Part shown: in pieces, positions 42,326 through 50,576 of the stretch
Layout: each line of letters starts with the position of its first letter
How positions within the stretch are numbered: position 1 is the stretch's first letter
From: Sporosarcina luteola
GTDB taxonomy: Bacteria; Bacillota; Bacilli; Bacillales_A; Planococcaceae
Direction of reading: 5' to 3'
Length of the DNA stretch: 64,000 bases
Assembly: GCF_023715535.1 (NCBI RefSeq)
Contig: NZ_JAMBOI010000002.1
Span: 558,001-622,000, forward strand
Program-made: the position numbers and the translations under genes
Notes under the pieces: model-generated
Told to the model about the DNA's origin: nothing
Database searches by the model: none
The model's input: the letters and a program-made list of their open reading frames with translations, nothing else

Positions 42326-43514
42326 ATGTCAAATCGCACCCCCATGCTATTCCGTGGCCATTTCCTTTATTCAACCCGACGTAGATCTTCACTTCAGGCT
42401 GTTTTAAGTAATGTAGCAGCTGCTCTTCCGAGAAGATGACCGGTTCGCCGTCCTTCACGACTGGCGTGTCACCAATCTTGATTGTAATTCCTAGAGGATC
42501 GACGGACGCACCGCTATACCCGACCGCTGCAATGACCCTTCCCCAGTTCGCGTCGCAACCGAACACTGCTGTTTTAACGAGAGGAGACCCAACGACCGTC
42601 TTCGCGATTTTCCTCGCTTCTGCGTCTGTCACAGCTCCTTCCACTTCCACTTCGATGAGTTTTGTCGCCCCTTCCCCATCCTTTGCAATCATTTTTGCAA
42701 GGTCTTGTGCGACTGCATGCAACGTTTGGATGAAGGAGTCCCAGTCAGGATGGGCAGGAGATAATGGTTGATTTTCCGCCATGCCATTCGCCAGAACAAG
42801 GACCATATCGTTCGTTGAAGTATCCCCATCGACCGTAATCGAATTGAATGTCACATCAGTTACAGACTTCAATGCTTCCTGTAAATGGACAGAGTCAATT
42901 TTCGCATCCGTCGTAATGAAGCCGAGCATCGTTGCCATATTCGGTTCAATCATCCCTGAACCTTTCGCTGTTCCCGCAATGATGACTTCTTTGCCATCCA
43001 CTTCTGTTCGATAAGCAGTGTTCTTCGTGACCGTATCCGTCGTCAAGATCGCTTGAGAAAACTGAATGGATCCTTCAAGCGTGTTTGTCGGCTTCAGCTG
43101 TTCGATCCCTTTCAACAAAGGTTCCATATTCAATTTCTCGCCGATGACGCCTGTTGATGCCACTCCTACCAAGTCCGGAGCGATGCCGAATTGCTCGGCC
43201 GTCTTCTCCTGCATCATGAGCGCATCGATCATGCCCTGTTTCCCGGTGCATGCATTCGCATTGCCAGAATTGACGATGACCGCCTGCATCTTTCCGTTTT
43301 TGTGCACAACTTCCTTCGTCACTACTAGAGGGGCTGCCTGGATGGCGTTCGTTGTAAAAACACCCGCCACACTCGCTGGGACGTCGCTGAGCAATACCGC
43401 CAAATCATATTTCTTATGCTTCAGTCCGCAATGGATGCCGACCGCTTTAAACCCTTTAGGTGTTGCTATATTTTTGCCTGATACGGGTTTCAATTGTTGA
43501 ACAGCTACCACCAT
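42288..43514 (-). CDS. argJ: Bifunctional glutamate N-acetyltransferase / amino-acid acetyltransferase
   Basis: A 408-residue ArgJ with the self-cleavage motif EPNMATMLGF near residue 190 (the Thr of ATML is the nucleophile and new N-terminus), VNSGNANACTG near 80 and FGCDANWGRVIAAVGYSG near 315. It recycles acetyl groups from acetylornithine to glutamate; whether it also uses acetyl-CoA is not decided. It lies between argC (15 bp) and argB (overlap). Confidence 0.95.
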   Translation of the reverse strand: MVVAVQQLKPVSGKNIATPKGFKAVGIHCGLKHKKYDLAVLLSDVPASVAGVFTTNAIQAAPLVVTKEVVHKNGKMQAVIVNSGNANACTGKQGMIDALMMQEKTAEQFGIAPDLVGVASTGVIGEKLNMEPLLKGIEQLKPTNTLEGSIQFSQAILTTDTVTKNTAYRTEVDGKEVIIAGTAKGSGMIEPNMATMLGFITTDAKIDSVHLQEALKSVTDVTFNSITVDGDTSTNDMVLVLANGMAENQPLSPAHPDWDSFIQTLHAVAQDLAKMIAKDGEGATKLIEVEVEGAVTDAEARKIAKTVVGSPLVKTAVFGCDANWGRVIAAVGYSGASVDPLGITIKIGDTPVVKDGEPVIFSEEQLLHYLKQPEVKIYVGLNKGNGHGIAWGCDLTYDYVQINASYRS

Positions 43515-43529
43515 ACCAATTCCTCCTCT

Positions 43530-44564
43530 TTAAATGAATAATGGAACTTGTGTCAATCCTGCCGTTTCATCCAAACCGAATTGCACATTCATATTTTGCA
43601 CTGCCTGCCCGGCAGCGCCTTTCACCAAGTTGTCGATGACCGAGACGATTGTTGCCCTGTTCGTCCTCGGATCCACTTTCACGTGAATATCACAGAAGTT
43701 TGAACCGGCCACTTGCTTCGTACAAAATTTCTTCGATTCATTCATGATCCTCACAAAGGGCCGGCCCTCATAAGTATCTTTCAAACAGTTGACAAGCTGT
43801 TCTTCCGTGACGCCCGCATTCACGGGTGCATAGCTCGTAGCCATTATCCCCCTCGTCATCGGAACGAGATGTGTTGTGAACGTCACTGGAACTTTTTGAT
43901 TACTAAACTGGGCAATCCCTTGTTCAATTTCGGGAATATGCTGGTGCTCATGTATTTTATAGATCGAAAAGTTTTCATTTGTTTCACTGAAATGCGTCAT
44001 CGGCCCCGGTGTATTCCCGGCTCCTGACACGCCACTTTTCGCATCGATGATAAGTGCCGAGGGATCTATCAGTCTCTCTTTAAGTAACGGCAGTAAAGAA
44101 AGTAGCACTGCAGTCGGATAGCAGCCCGGGTTCGCAATGAGCTGTGCGTTTTTAATCATTCCGTAATTCCATTCCGTCAATCCGTAGGCGCTTAGCTCGA
44201 CCGCTTCAGCTGGTGCAGGAGTTTTCTTATACCATTGCTCATACTCCGCTGTATCTTTCAAACGGAAGTCTCCGGACAAATCTATCAATTTAGGTCCATT
44301 TCCGATGAGCGGTGGCAGTAAATGGCTCGTCACTCCCGCCGGTGTACTCGCAAACAGGACATCATAATTCTTCAATTGTGCATGATCGATTTTCAGAAGA
44401 GGCTGATCATACAAGTTCGTGACGTGTGGAAATTTGGCGGAAAACGATGTCCCTTCATCAGATGACGTGAATAAATCGATTTGTTCCACTTCCGGATGAT
44501 TGTGCAGCAATCTAATCAATTCAAGCCCGCCATACCCGGTAGCTCCGATGATTCCTATCTTCAT
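43530..44564 (-). CDS. argC: N-acetyl-gamma-glutamyl-phosphate reductase
   Basis: A 344-residue enzyme with the NADP-binding start IGIIGATGYGGLELIRLL and the active-site cysteine in ANPGCYPTAVLLSLLPL near residue 147. It reduces N-acetylglutamyl phosphate to the semialdehyde. The ATG at 44564 has AAAAGGGGTGGGG upstream; the extended frame is not supported. First gene of argCJBD, with a consensus promoter and an ARG-box-like sequence over the -35. Confidence 0.95.
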   Translation of the reverse strand: MKIGIIGATGYGGLELIRLLHNHPEVEQIDLFTSSDEGTSFSAKFPHVTNLYDQPLLKIDHAQLKNYDVLFASTPAGVTSHLLPPLIGNGPKLIDLSGDFRLKDTAEYEQWYKKTPAPAEAVELSAYGLTEWNYGMIKNAQLIANPGCYPTAVLLSLLPLLKERLIDPSALIIDAKSGVSGAGNTPGPMTHFSETNENFSIYKIHEHQHIPEIEQGIAQFSNQKVPVTFTTHLVPMTRGIMATSYAPVNAGVTEEQLVNCLKDTYEGRPFVRIMNESKKFCTKQVAGSNFCDIHVKVDPRTNRATIVSVIDNLVKGAAGQAVQNMNVQFGLDETAGLTQVPLFI

Positions 44565-44592
44565 GTTCCCCACCCCTTTTATCATTAGGATT

Positions 44593-44621
44593 AGTATACG
44601 TATGCATAAATATAAAGTCAA
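44593..44621 (-). promoter_or_regulatory. SigA-type promoter of argCJBD
   Basis: Minus strand TTGACT, 17-bp spacer, TATACT, 29 bp before the argC ATG. Confidence 0.82.
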
Positions 44622-44622
44622 C
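44605..44622 (-). promoter_or_regulatory. ARG-box-like sequence over the argC -35
   Basis: GTTGACTTTATATTTATG on the minus strand agrees with the 18-bp arginine operator pattern (wNTGAATwwwwATTCANw) at about 14 positions and covers the -35 and spacer. A regulator of the ArgR/AhrC type could repress here; the match is only fair. Confidence 0.4.
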
Positions 44623-44675
44623 TGTATTATTATAAATTTTGTACTAATTTTTTATTCCCGGCTTTATCATTGGAG

Positions 44676-44704
44676 TTTTGAATTAAAGGAGAATATGCTA
44701 TACT
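44676..44704 (+). promoter_or_regulatory. Extended -10 promoter of fabI
   Basis: TTTTGA, 17-bp spacer and TATACT with an upstream TGn (TGCTATACT). The weak -35 is compensated by the extended -10. Transcription would start near 44711. Confidence 0.65.
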
Positions 44705-44708
44705 ATTG

Positions 44709-44725
44709 TTATTATCAGGTACTAA
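44709..44725 (+). promoter_or_regulatory. FapR operator-like site at fabI
   Basis: The 17-mer TTATTATCAGGTACTAA agrees with the palindromic FapR box (TTAGTACC-TGGTACTAA form) at about 14 of 17 positions, with a perfect right half. It covers the expected transcription start. FapR represses fatty-acid genes and is released by malonyl-CoA in Bacillus. Confidence 0.7.
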
Positions 44726-44763
44726 TATTAGGTGATAGTTTTCTACCGATTGAGGAGGCCACT

Positions 44764-45543
44764 ATGGAAGATTTATTGAAGCTTAAAGGAAAGAATATTG
44801 TCGTTATGGGTGTTGCAAACGAGCGAAGCATTGCATGGGGTGTAGCGAAGTCCCTTTTTGAAGTTGGGGCGAATGTTATTTTCACGTACCGTAAAGAACG
44901 TTCCCTTGCCAAGCTCGAAAAAGCATTGGAAAGCAATGGACTGGAACCGAAGATGATTGTTCAATGTGATGTGAATGAAGATGAAAGTATTCAACATGCA
45001 TTTACATTGATCGGTGAAACTCTCGGAACAATCCACGGAATTGTCCACTCGATCGCATTTGCTCATGCAGAAGATTTACGCAATGATTTTGTCGAAACAT
45101 CAAGGAGCGGCTATGCATTCGCACAAGATTCAAGCGCTTATTCCCTCGTCGCCACGGCAAGGGAAGCCCGTCGATTCATGACGGAAGGCGGCTCGATCAT
45201 CACAATGAGCTATTTAGGTGCAGAACGGGTCCTTGACGGATATAATGTCATGGGTGTAGCAAAAGCGGCGCTTGAAGCATCCGTCAAATATTTGGCTAAT
45301 GATTTGGGGAAAGAAGCGATCCGCGTCAATGCGATTTCAGCAGGCGCTGTACGTACCCTTTCCGCGAAAGGCGTTCCTTCCTTCAACACGATTTTGGGGC
45401 AAATCGAAGAAAAAGCTCCGTTGAGACGCAATATTACAAATGAGGAAGTCGCGAAGATGTCGATTGCGATGTTAAGCGATCTTTCAAGCGGTGTAACCGG
45501 CGAAATCATTTACGTCGATGGTGGCTACAATATTATGGGATGA
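44764..45543 (+). CDS. fabI: Enoyl-[acyl-carrier-protein] reductase (NADH)
   Basis: A 259-residue FabI of the SDR superfamily: NAD-binding GVANERSIAWGVAKSLFEVGA near residue 18, IVHSIAFAHAEDL near 94, and the catalytic Tyr-x6-Lys pair YNVMGVAK near 157, followed by RVNAISAGAVRTLSAKG. It performs the last reduction of each fatty-acid elongation cycle. TGAGGAGG precedes the ATG at 44764; a longer frame reaching back over the promoter is rejected. Divergent from argCJBD, with a FapR-like operator and its own terminator. Confidence 0.95.
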   Translation: MEDLLKLKGKNIVVMGVANERSIAWGVAKSLFEVGANVIFTYRKERSLAKLEKALESNGLEPKMIVQCDVNEDESIQHAFTLIGETLGTIHGIVHSIAFAHAEDLRNDFVETSRSGYAFAQDSSAYSLVATAREARRFMTEGGSIITMSYLGAERVLDGYNVMGVAKAALEASVKYLANDLGKEAIRVNAISAGAVRTLSAKGVPSFNTILGQIEEKAPLRRNITNEEVAKMSIAMLSDLSSGVTGEIIYVDGGYNIMG

Positions 45544-45544
45544 G

Positions 45545-45572
45545 AAAAGGAGCTTAGCGGCTCCTTTTTTTT
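45545..45572 (+). terminator. Intrinsic terminator of fabI
   Basis: AAAAGGAGC / GCTCC(TTTT) stem with a 5-nt loop and eight T, directly after the fabI stop. Confidence 0.92.
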
Positions 45573-45595
45573 GTGTTGTGAGGTTGGAAGCGTTG

Positions 45596-45668
45596 GAAAC
45601 TGGCGGGCCATTAGTCCTAAAATGACAATAACTTCCGGGAAATGATCGATAACTTTTCGTACTCCAGT
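45596..45668. repeat. Inverted copy of the TTATCGATCATTTCCCG element with the shared tail
   Basis: On the minus strand this reads TTATCGATCATTTCCCG then, exactly 21 bp later, TTATTGTCATTTTAGGACTA and GGCCCGCCAG. Unit, spacing and tail match the 25.3-kb locus, so both belong to one family with a fixed end. It lies between the fabI terminator and the SRPBCC-DoxX gene. Confidence 0.75.
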
Positions 45669-45717
45669 TCAGCAACCTATCTTTTCTAAAATCGTCATGG
45701 CTATGAGGTGAAATTGT

Positions 45718-46620
45718 ATGAAAAAAAAGCCTATTTACGTTGAAATAGAGATTGATTCAAATATAGATAATGTATGGAATGCTTCTCAAGATCCGGACTT
45801 GCATTCGCAGTGGGATCTGAGGTTCTCCTCCATCACCTATTTGCCAAAAAAAGATGGCGAGCCGCAGAAGTTCACGTATAAACGGAGCGTCACTCCCCTA
45901 TTCACCGTTGCAGGCTGGGGGAAAAGTATAGGGACTTTCAATAAAGGAGATGGCACGCGGTCTTCCTCTCTTCATTTCGGAACTGATCAATGGCTTTCGC
46001 CAATCAAAGAAGGAAAAGGATACTGGAAATATGAGCCCCGGCAAGAAGGGACAACGTTTTTGACGCAATATGATTATGATCCAAATTTCGGTTCATTCGG
46101 CAAAGCGTTTGATGCATTCATCTTCCACCCAATCATCGGATGGGGCACCGCCCTCAGTTTCGATGTGTTGAAAAGATGGCTTGAGAAAGGGGAAGCTCCC
46201 CGTTCCCAATACTTCCGCTTTTTCTCGACATATGGACTTGCCATACTGTTTTCTTTCATATGGATTTATCATGGAATACTTCCAAAAATCATCGGAAACC
46301 ATCCTGAGGAGAGACGGATGTTGGCAAGCGCATTACCCTTAGAGGAATCAAAACTAACTGCAATGATGATCGGCATTGGCGTCGCTGAGGTGCTGTTAGG
46401 TATTCTTTGGCTCATTTATCAAAAGAGAAAGCACTTATTCGCCTTGCAGCTAGCAGTCTTTCCTTTACTCACCGTTGCAGCGCTCATTGCTGCGCCTGAT
46501 GCGGCTATGCACCCCTTCAACCCGGTGACATTCAATCTGTCATTGTTTGTTCTATCTCTTATCGGTTATTGTACGAGTGAGGACGTCCCTACAGCAAAAA
46601 GTTGCAAAAGGAAAAGGTGA
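45718..46620 (+). CDS. SRPBCC domain fused to DoxX-like membrane domain (YndG-like)
   Basis: A 300-residue fusion. Residues about 1-150 are an SRPBCC/START-like domain (VEIEIDSNIDNVWNASQDPDLHSQWD), and residues about 165-295 hold four hydrophobic segments in DoxX-like arrangement (YGLAILFSFIWIYHGILPKII, then MMIGIGVAEVLLGILWLIY). The three-gene order with a DUF4166 protein and YndJ mirrors B. subtilis yndG-yndH-yndJ. Function unknown; membrane-bound, with the SRPBCC part predicted cytosolic. The first of three overlapping genes. Confidence 0.82.
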   Translation: MKKKPIYVEIEIDSNIDNVWNASQDPDLHSQWDLRFSSITYLPKKDGEPQKFTYKRSVTPLFTVAGWGKSIGTFNKGDGTRSSSLHFGTDQWLSPIKEGKGYWKYEPRQEGTTFLTQYDYDPNFGSFGKAFDAFIFHPIIGWGTALSFDVLKRWLEKGEAPRSQYFRFFSTYGLAILFSFIWIYHGILPKIIGNHPEERRMLASALPLEESKLTAMMIGIGVAEVLLGILWLIYQKRKHLFALQLAVFPLLTVAALIAAPDAAMHPFNPVTFNLSLFVLSLIGYCTSEDVPTAKSCKRKR

Positions 46621-47237
46621 ATGTACAAGTGTCGATTTATAGATCGGTTCTCGGAGAAAATTTCAAACTGCTGCATCCGATGCTGCAAAAGCGATATGAC
46701 CTTCCCGATGGCAGTGTTTTTGAAGCTTCAGGCACAATGAGAGAAATCAAAGGCGGTCCGAAGTGGCTATATCCCCTTTTTAAGATTGGTGTCAACTGGA
46801 AACTGCTATTCCTGGAACGAGGAAAAAACGTTCCATTTTCAATTAAAAACACAGCCTTTCCTGGCTCCAATGGCGAAAGTCAAATCCATTGGGAGCGCAT
46901 CTTTCATTTCGGTTCGACAAAGCGCTATTTCAATGCGTTGATGAGCTTGGATGAAAAACGCCTTGTCATAAAAGATTATCTCGGGGAGCCGCCACTAGTC
47001 TATTCCGATTTGGCGTTCGACGTTTCGGATGATGGTTCGCTGACGATCCATTCTTTGAATCAACGCCTCGTCCTCGGCAAAGTAGAGTTGCCTTTGCCAA
47101 AGTCCTTGCAAGGTTTAGCGACGGTGACGGAATGTTATGATGAAGCGGCCGCGGTTTATCGTATAAACGTAAACGTACGGAATCCGCTGATTGGTCATGT
47201 CTTTTCCTATGAAGGGGAGTTTGTGCAAGATGCGTAA
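46617..47237 (+). CDS. DUF4166 domain protein (YndH-like)
   Basis: A protein of about 206 residues with the DUF4166 pattern: SVLGENFKLLHPMLQKRYDLP near the start, FEASGTMREIKGGPKWLYPLFK, GESQIHWERIFHFG, and GHVFSYEGEF at the end. The start is taken as GTG 46617, which overlaps the previous stop as GTGA and is preceded by AAAAGG; alternatives are nearby. It overlaps the following YndJ gene by 8 bp. Biochemical role unknown. Confidence 0.82.
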   Translation: MNVQVSIYRSVLGENFKLLHPMLQKRYDLPDGSVFEASGTMREIKGGPKWLYPLFKIGVNWKLLFLERGKNVPFSIKNTAFPGSNGESQIHWERIFHFGSTKRYFNALMSLDEKRLVIKDYLGEPPLVYSDLAFDVSDDGSLTIHSLNQRLVLGKVELPLPKSLQGLATVTECYDEAAAVYRINVNVRNPLIGHVFSYEGEFVQDA

Positions 47238-48792
47238 ATTCGTGCTTATCCACTTTCTATTATTTATGATCATCGCTGTTTTCAGTAAGGAGCCGTGGCC
47301 ATTTTTATTGCTGACAGTTGCGCAAATCGTTTATGTACCGATAGCTCTTCGTTTTGTAATGAAGCGTGGGGATTGGTTTTCGAGTTTCTATTCTTATTTT
47401 GCGATTCCAGCCTATATATCGATTGCCATCATCCAACTATTTTCACCTGAATGGTCCGCGATTCCTGCCATCATCTATTTGGCGTTCACAGTTATCATTG
47501 CATTGTATGGACTGACCCGGTTTTTGCGCCGCGGATTCACAAATATCGAGGAGTTTTCAATTGATCTAGGGATGATGTACATAGCACTCGGCGGCGGTTG
47601 GTATTTTGCCTATATAGCGGATATTGACACGGGCTTTACCCCATTATTAACTTGGCTGACCGGCATTCATTTCCATTACTCCGCATTATTATTGCCTATT
47701 TTCATTGGACTTCTGGGAAGGCTGTATAAGCCGAATTTCTATTCGTTTTTTACAGGACTATTATTGGCAGCACCGATGGTCGTCGCAATCGGCATTACCT
47801 TTTCAAGATGGATTGAGTTGTTTTCTGTACTCCTTTACATCGTCGGATTGGCTGGATTAATCGCAATTGCATGGCGTACGCGCTTTCCGACCCGTATGCA
47901 AAAATGGCTCATCGTCACTTCATTCACGTCGCTCGGTCTCACAATAGTGTTCTCGCTCCTTTACGTACTAGGAAATGGTTTCGGTCTCACTTCCATTACG
48001 ATTGACTTCATGCTTCGCTTCCATGGCGTCTTGAATTGCATTGTCTTTGCGCTATTCGGCATTGTTGGATGGGCGTTGTGCGTTCCCTCTTCCGTTTATG
48101 AAGAACCAAATTTCCCGATTAGTAGAGTAAAAGGAAAACAGCGTATCGAACATCTTGGTGATCCCGGTAAGCATCGAGGACTTGTTGATAACATGAATCT
48201 TTATGGAATAAACAAGGTTTCGCCTCGTATCCTGGATTTTTACGAAAACACGATCGATTACCGCCTGTTCTCCACTGTCCATTGGCATGCCTGGTTTAAG
48301 CCGTTTGCCTTTCTTTATTCATTCATAAGCCGGAGAACGGAGCAGATCAATTTGCCGCTCCATCGGAATGAGGTTGAAATGACAGGCGATATTCTAACGA
48401 TATATGATGGCATCGATGGACGGAAGGATGTCCGCGCTTGGATTCGGAAGGTGGATGAACAATATGCATTCGTTGCTCTATATTCCTCTCATCAAACGAA
48501 TGAAGGACGGAATTTCATGAATATCGCATTGCCGCTCCCTTGTTCCACGATGACAGGCGTCTTGGAGATGATCGAACATGGAGATGACTTGCAACTGACG
48601 AGCAGGAAAACTTGTCCTGATTCAGACGCGGGTATTTATTTGACAACGAAATTAGGAAAGTATTTTAGTCTGCCGCTAGAGGAAGATTTCGTTGTCCGCG
48701 AAGAAGGAGACGGCTCGCTGACCGCTAGGCATGAAATGTGGATTTTTTCGATACCGTTTTTGACGATTCATTATAGAATTCACAAGGAATGA
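47230..48792 (+). CDS. yndJ: YndJ family membrane protein
   Basis: A 520-residue protein with about eight to nine N-terminal membrane segments (residues 3-285) followed by a soluble region from about 300 that begins FPISRVKGKQRIEHLGDPGKH and contains WHAWFKPFAFLYSFISRRTEQINLPL. This matches the YndJ domain order. The ATG at 47230 is inside the end of the DUF4166 gene (GATGCGTAA), with GGGGAG upstream. A terminator follows. Function unknown. Confidence 0.85.
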   Translation: MRKFVLIHFLLFMIIAVFSKEPWPFLLLTVAQIVYVPIALRFVMKRGDWFSSFYSYFAIPAYISIAIIQLFSPEWSAIPAIIYLAFTVIIALYGLTRFLRRGFTNIEEFSIDLGMMYIALGGGWYFAYIADIDTGFTPLLTWLTGIHFHYSALLLPIFIGLLGRLYKPNFYSFFTGLLLAAPMVVAIGITFSRWIELFSVLLYIVGLAGLIAIAWRTRFPTRMQKWLIVTSFTSLGLTIVFSLLYVLGNGFGLTSITIDFMLRFHGVLNCIVFALFGIVGWALCVPSSVYEEPNFPISRVKGKQRIEHLGDPGKHRGLVDNMNLYGINKVSPRILDFYENTIDYRLFSTVHWHAWFKPFAFLYSFISRRTEQINLPLHRNEVEMTGDILTIYDGIDGRKDVRAWIRKVDEQYAFVALYSSHQTNEGRNFMNIALPLPCSTMTGVLEMIEHGDDLQLTSRKTCPDSDAGIYLTTKLGKYFSLPLEEDFVVREEGDGSLTARHEMWIFSIPFLTIHYRIHKE

Positions 48793-48794
48793 GA

Positions 48795-48826
48795 AAAGCC
48801 AGAGGAAATCCCCTCTGGCTTTCGGT
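48795..48826 (+). terminator. Terminator of yndGHJ-like operon
   Basis: AAAGCCAGAGG / CCTCTGGCTTT stem with a 6-nt loop and a weak T-rich tail, 2 bp after the yndJ stop. Confidence 0.75.
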
Positions 48827-48827
48827 T

Positions 48828-48985
48828 GTTATGAGCGCGGAACTGCTGTTGTTGAGCGCAGGATGGCTGATTATGAGCGCGGATTCGGATTTATGAGCGC
48901 GCGGCCATTGTTTATGAGCGCGGAATGGAATTTATGAGCGTCAAACTAGATTCATGAGCGCGAAACCCACTTTTATGAGCGAACG
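48828..48985. repeat. 20-21 bp periodic array, core TTATGAGCGCG (8 units)
   Basis: TGAGCG recurs at 48832, 48853, 48874, 48894, 48915, 48935, 48955 and 48976, that is every 20 or 21 bp. The core TTATGAGCGC is well kept, the remaining 10 bp vary freely. It fills the gap between the convergent yndJ and argH genes. Confidence 0.85.
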
Positions 48986-49004
48986 GCTTTCCCGGCGTAT
49001 TCGC

Positions 49005-50333
49005 TTACTCGCCGACTTCCCTCATTATCCCCTTATTCCCCTTCGTCAAAATATTTTCATAGTCGATATAGTCGTAAATGTCATCTTCGATTTTCTCACT
49101 GAACTTAGCAAGCTCCTGCACAGTCAAATCTTCAATCGCTTTCTTCTCCGCTTCGCAATAAATGATGATTTTCCCAACGATTTCATGGGCGTCGCGGAAA
49201 GGAGTTCCTTTCGCTACCAAGTAATCAGCCACTTCCGTTGCATTCAGGAAGCCGGCTTTGATGGCCGCTTTCATATTGTCTGCATTCACCGTCAATGTGT
49301 CGATCATCTTAGACATGATTTCCATGCAATCAAGGACTGTATCCAACGCGTCGAAAAATTGCTCTTTATCCTCCTGCATGTCTTTGTTATACGTCAGCGG
49401 CAATCCTTTCAATGTCGTTAATAAAGCGAATAAGGATCCGTATACTCTTCCGGTTTTACCACGAATCAACTCCGCAGCGTCAGGATTCTTTTTCTGCGGC
49501 ATGATGCTGCTGCCAGTGGAGTACGCATCCGCCATCGAGATAAATTTAAATTCCTGGCTGCTCCATAAAATCAGCTCTTCGCTTAAACGGCTCAAGTGCA
49601 TCATGATAATGGAGAAGTCTGACATGAGTTCCAGCATATAATCCCGGTCGCTCACACCGTCGAGAAAATTATCGACCGGCTTCGAAAAGCCTAATAGTGT
49701 CGTCGTTACGTTTCTGTCGATATTATGGGTCGTCCCGGCAAGCGCCCCGCAGCCTAACGGGTTTTCATCCAATAGGTCCAGCGCATTGCCGACACGTTTT
49801 TTATCACGCTTGAACATTTGCTCATAGGCTCCTAAATGATGGCCGAATGTGACGACTTGTGCTCGCTGCAAATGTGTATATCCAGGCATGATGACGTTAT
49901 TTGCTGCAGCTTTCGCATGCAAGGAATCGATGAGAGTCTGCAAGCCATCCATCACTTCAACCGCTTTATTTTTTGCATACAGGCGCATATCGACCGCCAC
50001 TTGGTCGTTCCTGCTGCGTGCTGTATGCAGTTTCTTTCCTGTTTCACCGATCCTTTCCGTTAACTGCATCTCCACGAATGAATGGATATCTTCGTAATCG
50101 CCTTCGATGAGAAGTTCGCCGTTGTCGATATCATGCAAGATGGATTCCAGGCCTTGAACGAGCAAATCCCCTTCTTCGGGTGTCAACAGATCAGTATGGA
50201 CGAGCATCGTGACATGCGCGAGACTCCCTGTAATATCTTCTTTATACAATCTATAGTCTACTGGCAATGAAGTATTGAACTGCTCCATAATTTCATCAGC
50301 GCGGCTTGTGAAACGGCCTCCCCAAAGTTTCAT
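49005..50333 (-). CDS. argH: Argininosuccinate lyase
   Basis: A 442-residue fumarase/aspartase-superfamily lyase with the signature GSSIMPQKKNPDAAELIRGK near residue 277, HTARSRNDQVAVDMRLY near 101 and GYTHLQRAQ near 152. It cleaves argininosuccinate to arginine and fumarate. Usually argG precedes argH; here argH stands alone, its promoter facing a CDF gene, so argG must lie elsewhere. A near-perfect ARG box sits at the transcription start. Confidence 0.95.
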   Translation of the reverse strand: MKLWGGRFTSRADEIMEQFNTSLPVDYRLYKEDITGSLAHVTMLVHTDLLTPEEGDLLVQGLESILHDIDNGELLIEGDYEDIHSFVEMQLTERIGETGKKLHTARSRNDQVAVDMRLYAKNKAVEVMDGLQTLIDSLHAKAAANNVIMPGYTHLQRAQVVTFGHHLGAYEQMFKRDKKRVGNALDLLDENPLGCGALAGTTHNIDRNVTTTLLGFSKPVDNFLDGVSDRDYMLELMSDFSIIMMHLSRLSEELILWSSQEFKFISMADAYSTGSSIMPQKKNPDAAELIRGKTGRVYGSLFALLTTLKGLPLTYNKDMQEDKEQFFDALDTVLDCMEIMSKMIDTLTVNADNMKAAIKAGFLNATEVADYLVAKGTPFRDAHEIVGKIIIYCEAEKKAIEDLTVQELAKFSEKIEDDIYDYIDYENILTKGNKGIMREVGE

Positions 50334-50350
50334 ATCGTATCAACCTCTCA

Positions 50351-50368
50351 TATGTATTTTTATTCATT
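50351..50368 (-). promoter_or_regulatory. ARG box (ArgR/AhrC operator) at argH
   Basis: On the minus strand AATGAATAAAAATACATA matches the 18-bp arginine operator wNTGAATwwwwATTCANw at all but one position. It covers about +1 to +18. Confidence 0.75.
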
Positions 50369-50375
50369 TTATTGT

Positions 50376-50404
50376 ATTATAATAAACCAATCTAGCAATT
50401 GCAA
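50376..50404 (-). promoter_or_regulatory. SigA-type promoter of argH
   Basis: Minus strand TTGCAA, 17 bp, TATAAT, 43 bp before the argH ATG and just upstream of the ARG box. Confidence 0.8.
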
Positions 50405-50496
50405 TGAAATCCTATACAGGTCGACCAACCTATGTCCCATTCCTTGCCCGCATCACTGGTTAGTGCTATGCTTGGTTCACTGACAAAAAAAGAGTG

Positions 50497-50553
50497 ATGA
50501 CCATGGTACTTATAGATAAAGCAACAATAGATTATATTTTGCCCAACCCTTGA
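50497..50553 (+). other. Possible 18-codon leader peptide before the CDF gene
   Basis: ATG 50497 opens an 18-codon frame (MTMVLIDKATIDYILPNP) whose stop codon lies in the 5' arm of the terminator-like hairpin at 50545. The ribosome site is weak (AGAG), so this is tentative; it would allow translation to influence hairpin formation. Confidence 0.25.
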
Positions 50554-50576
50554 CAACAATATGTCAAGGGTTTTTG
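50545..50576 (+). terminator. Terminator-like hairpin in the CDF leader (possible attenuator)
   Basis: Perfect 11-bp stem AACCCTTGACA / TGTCAAGGGTT with a 6-nt loop and TTTTT tail, 36 bp before the CDF transporter start. No plus-strand gene ends upstream, so it would interrupt the CDF transcript itself. Confidence 0.65.

Noticed and set aside
44500..44763. N-terminal extension of fabI
   Set aside because: It would cover the argC promoter, the fabI promoter and the FapR-like operator; the ATG at 44764 has a strong ribosome site and matches FabI length.
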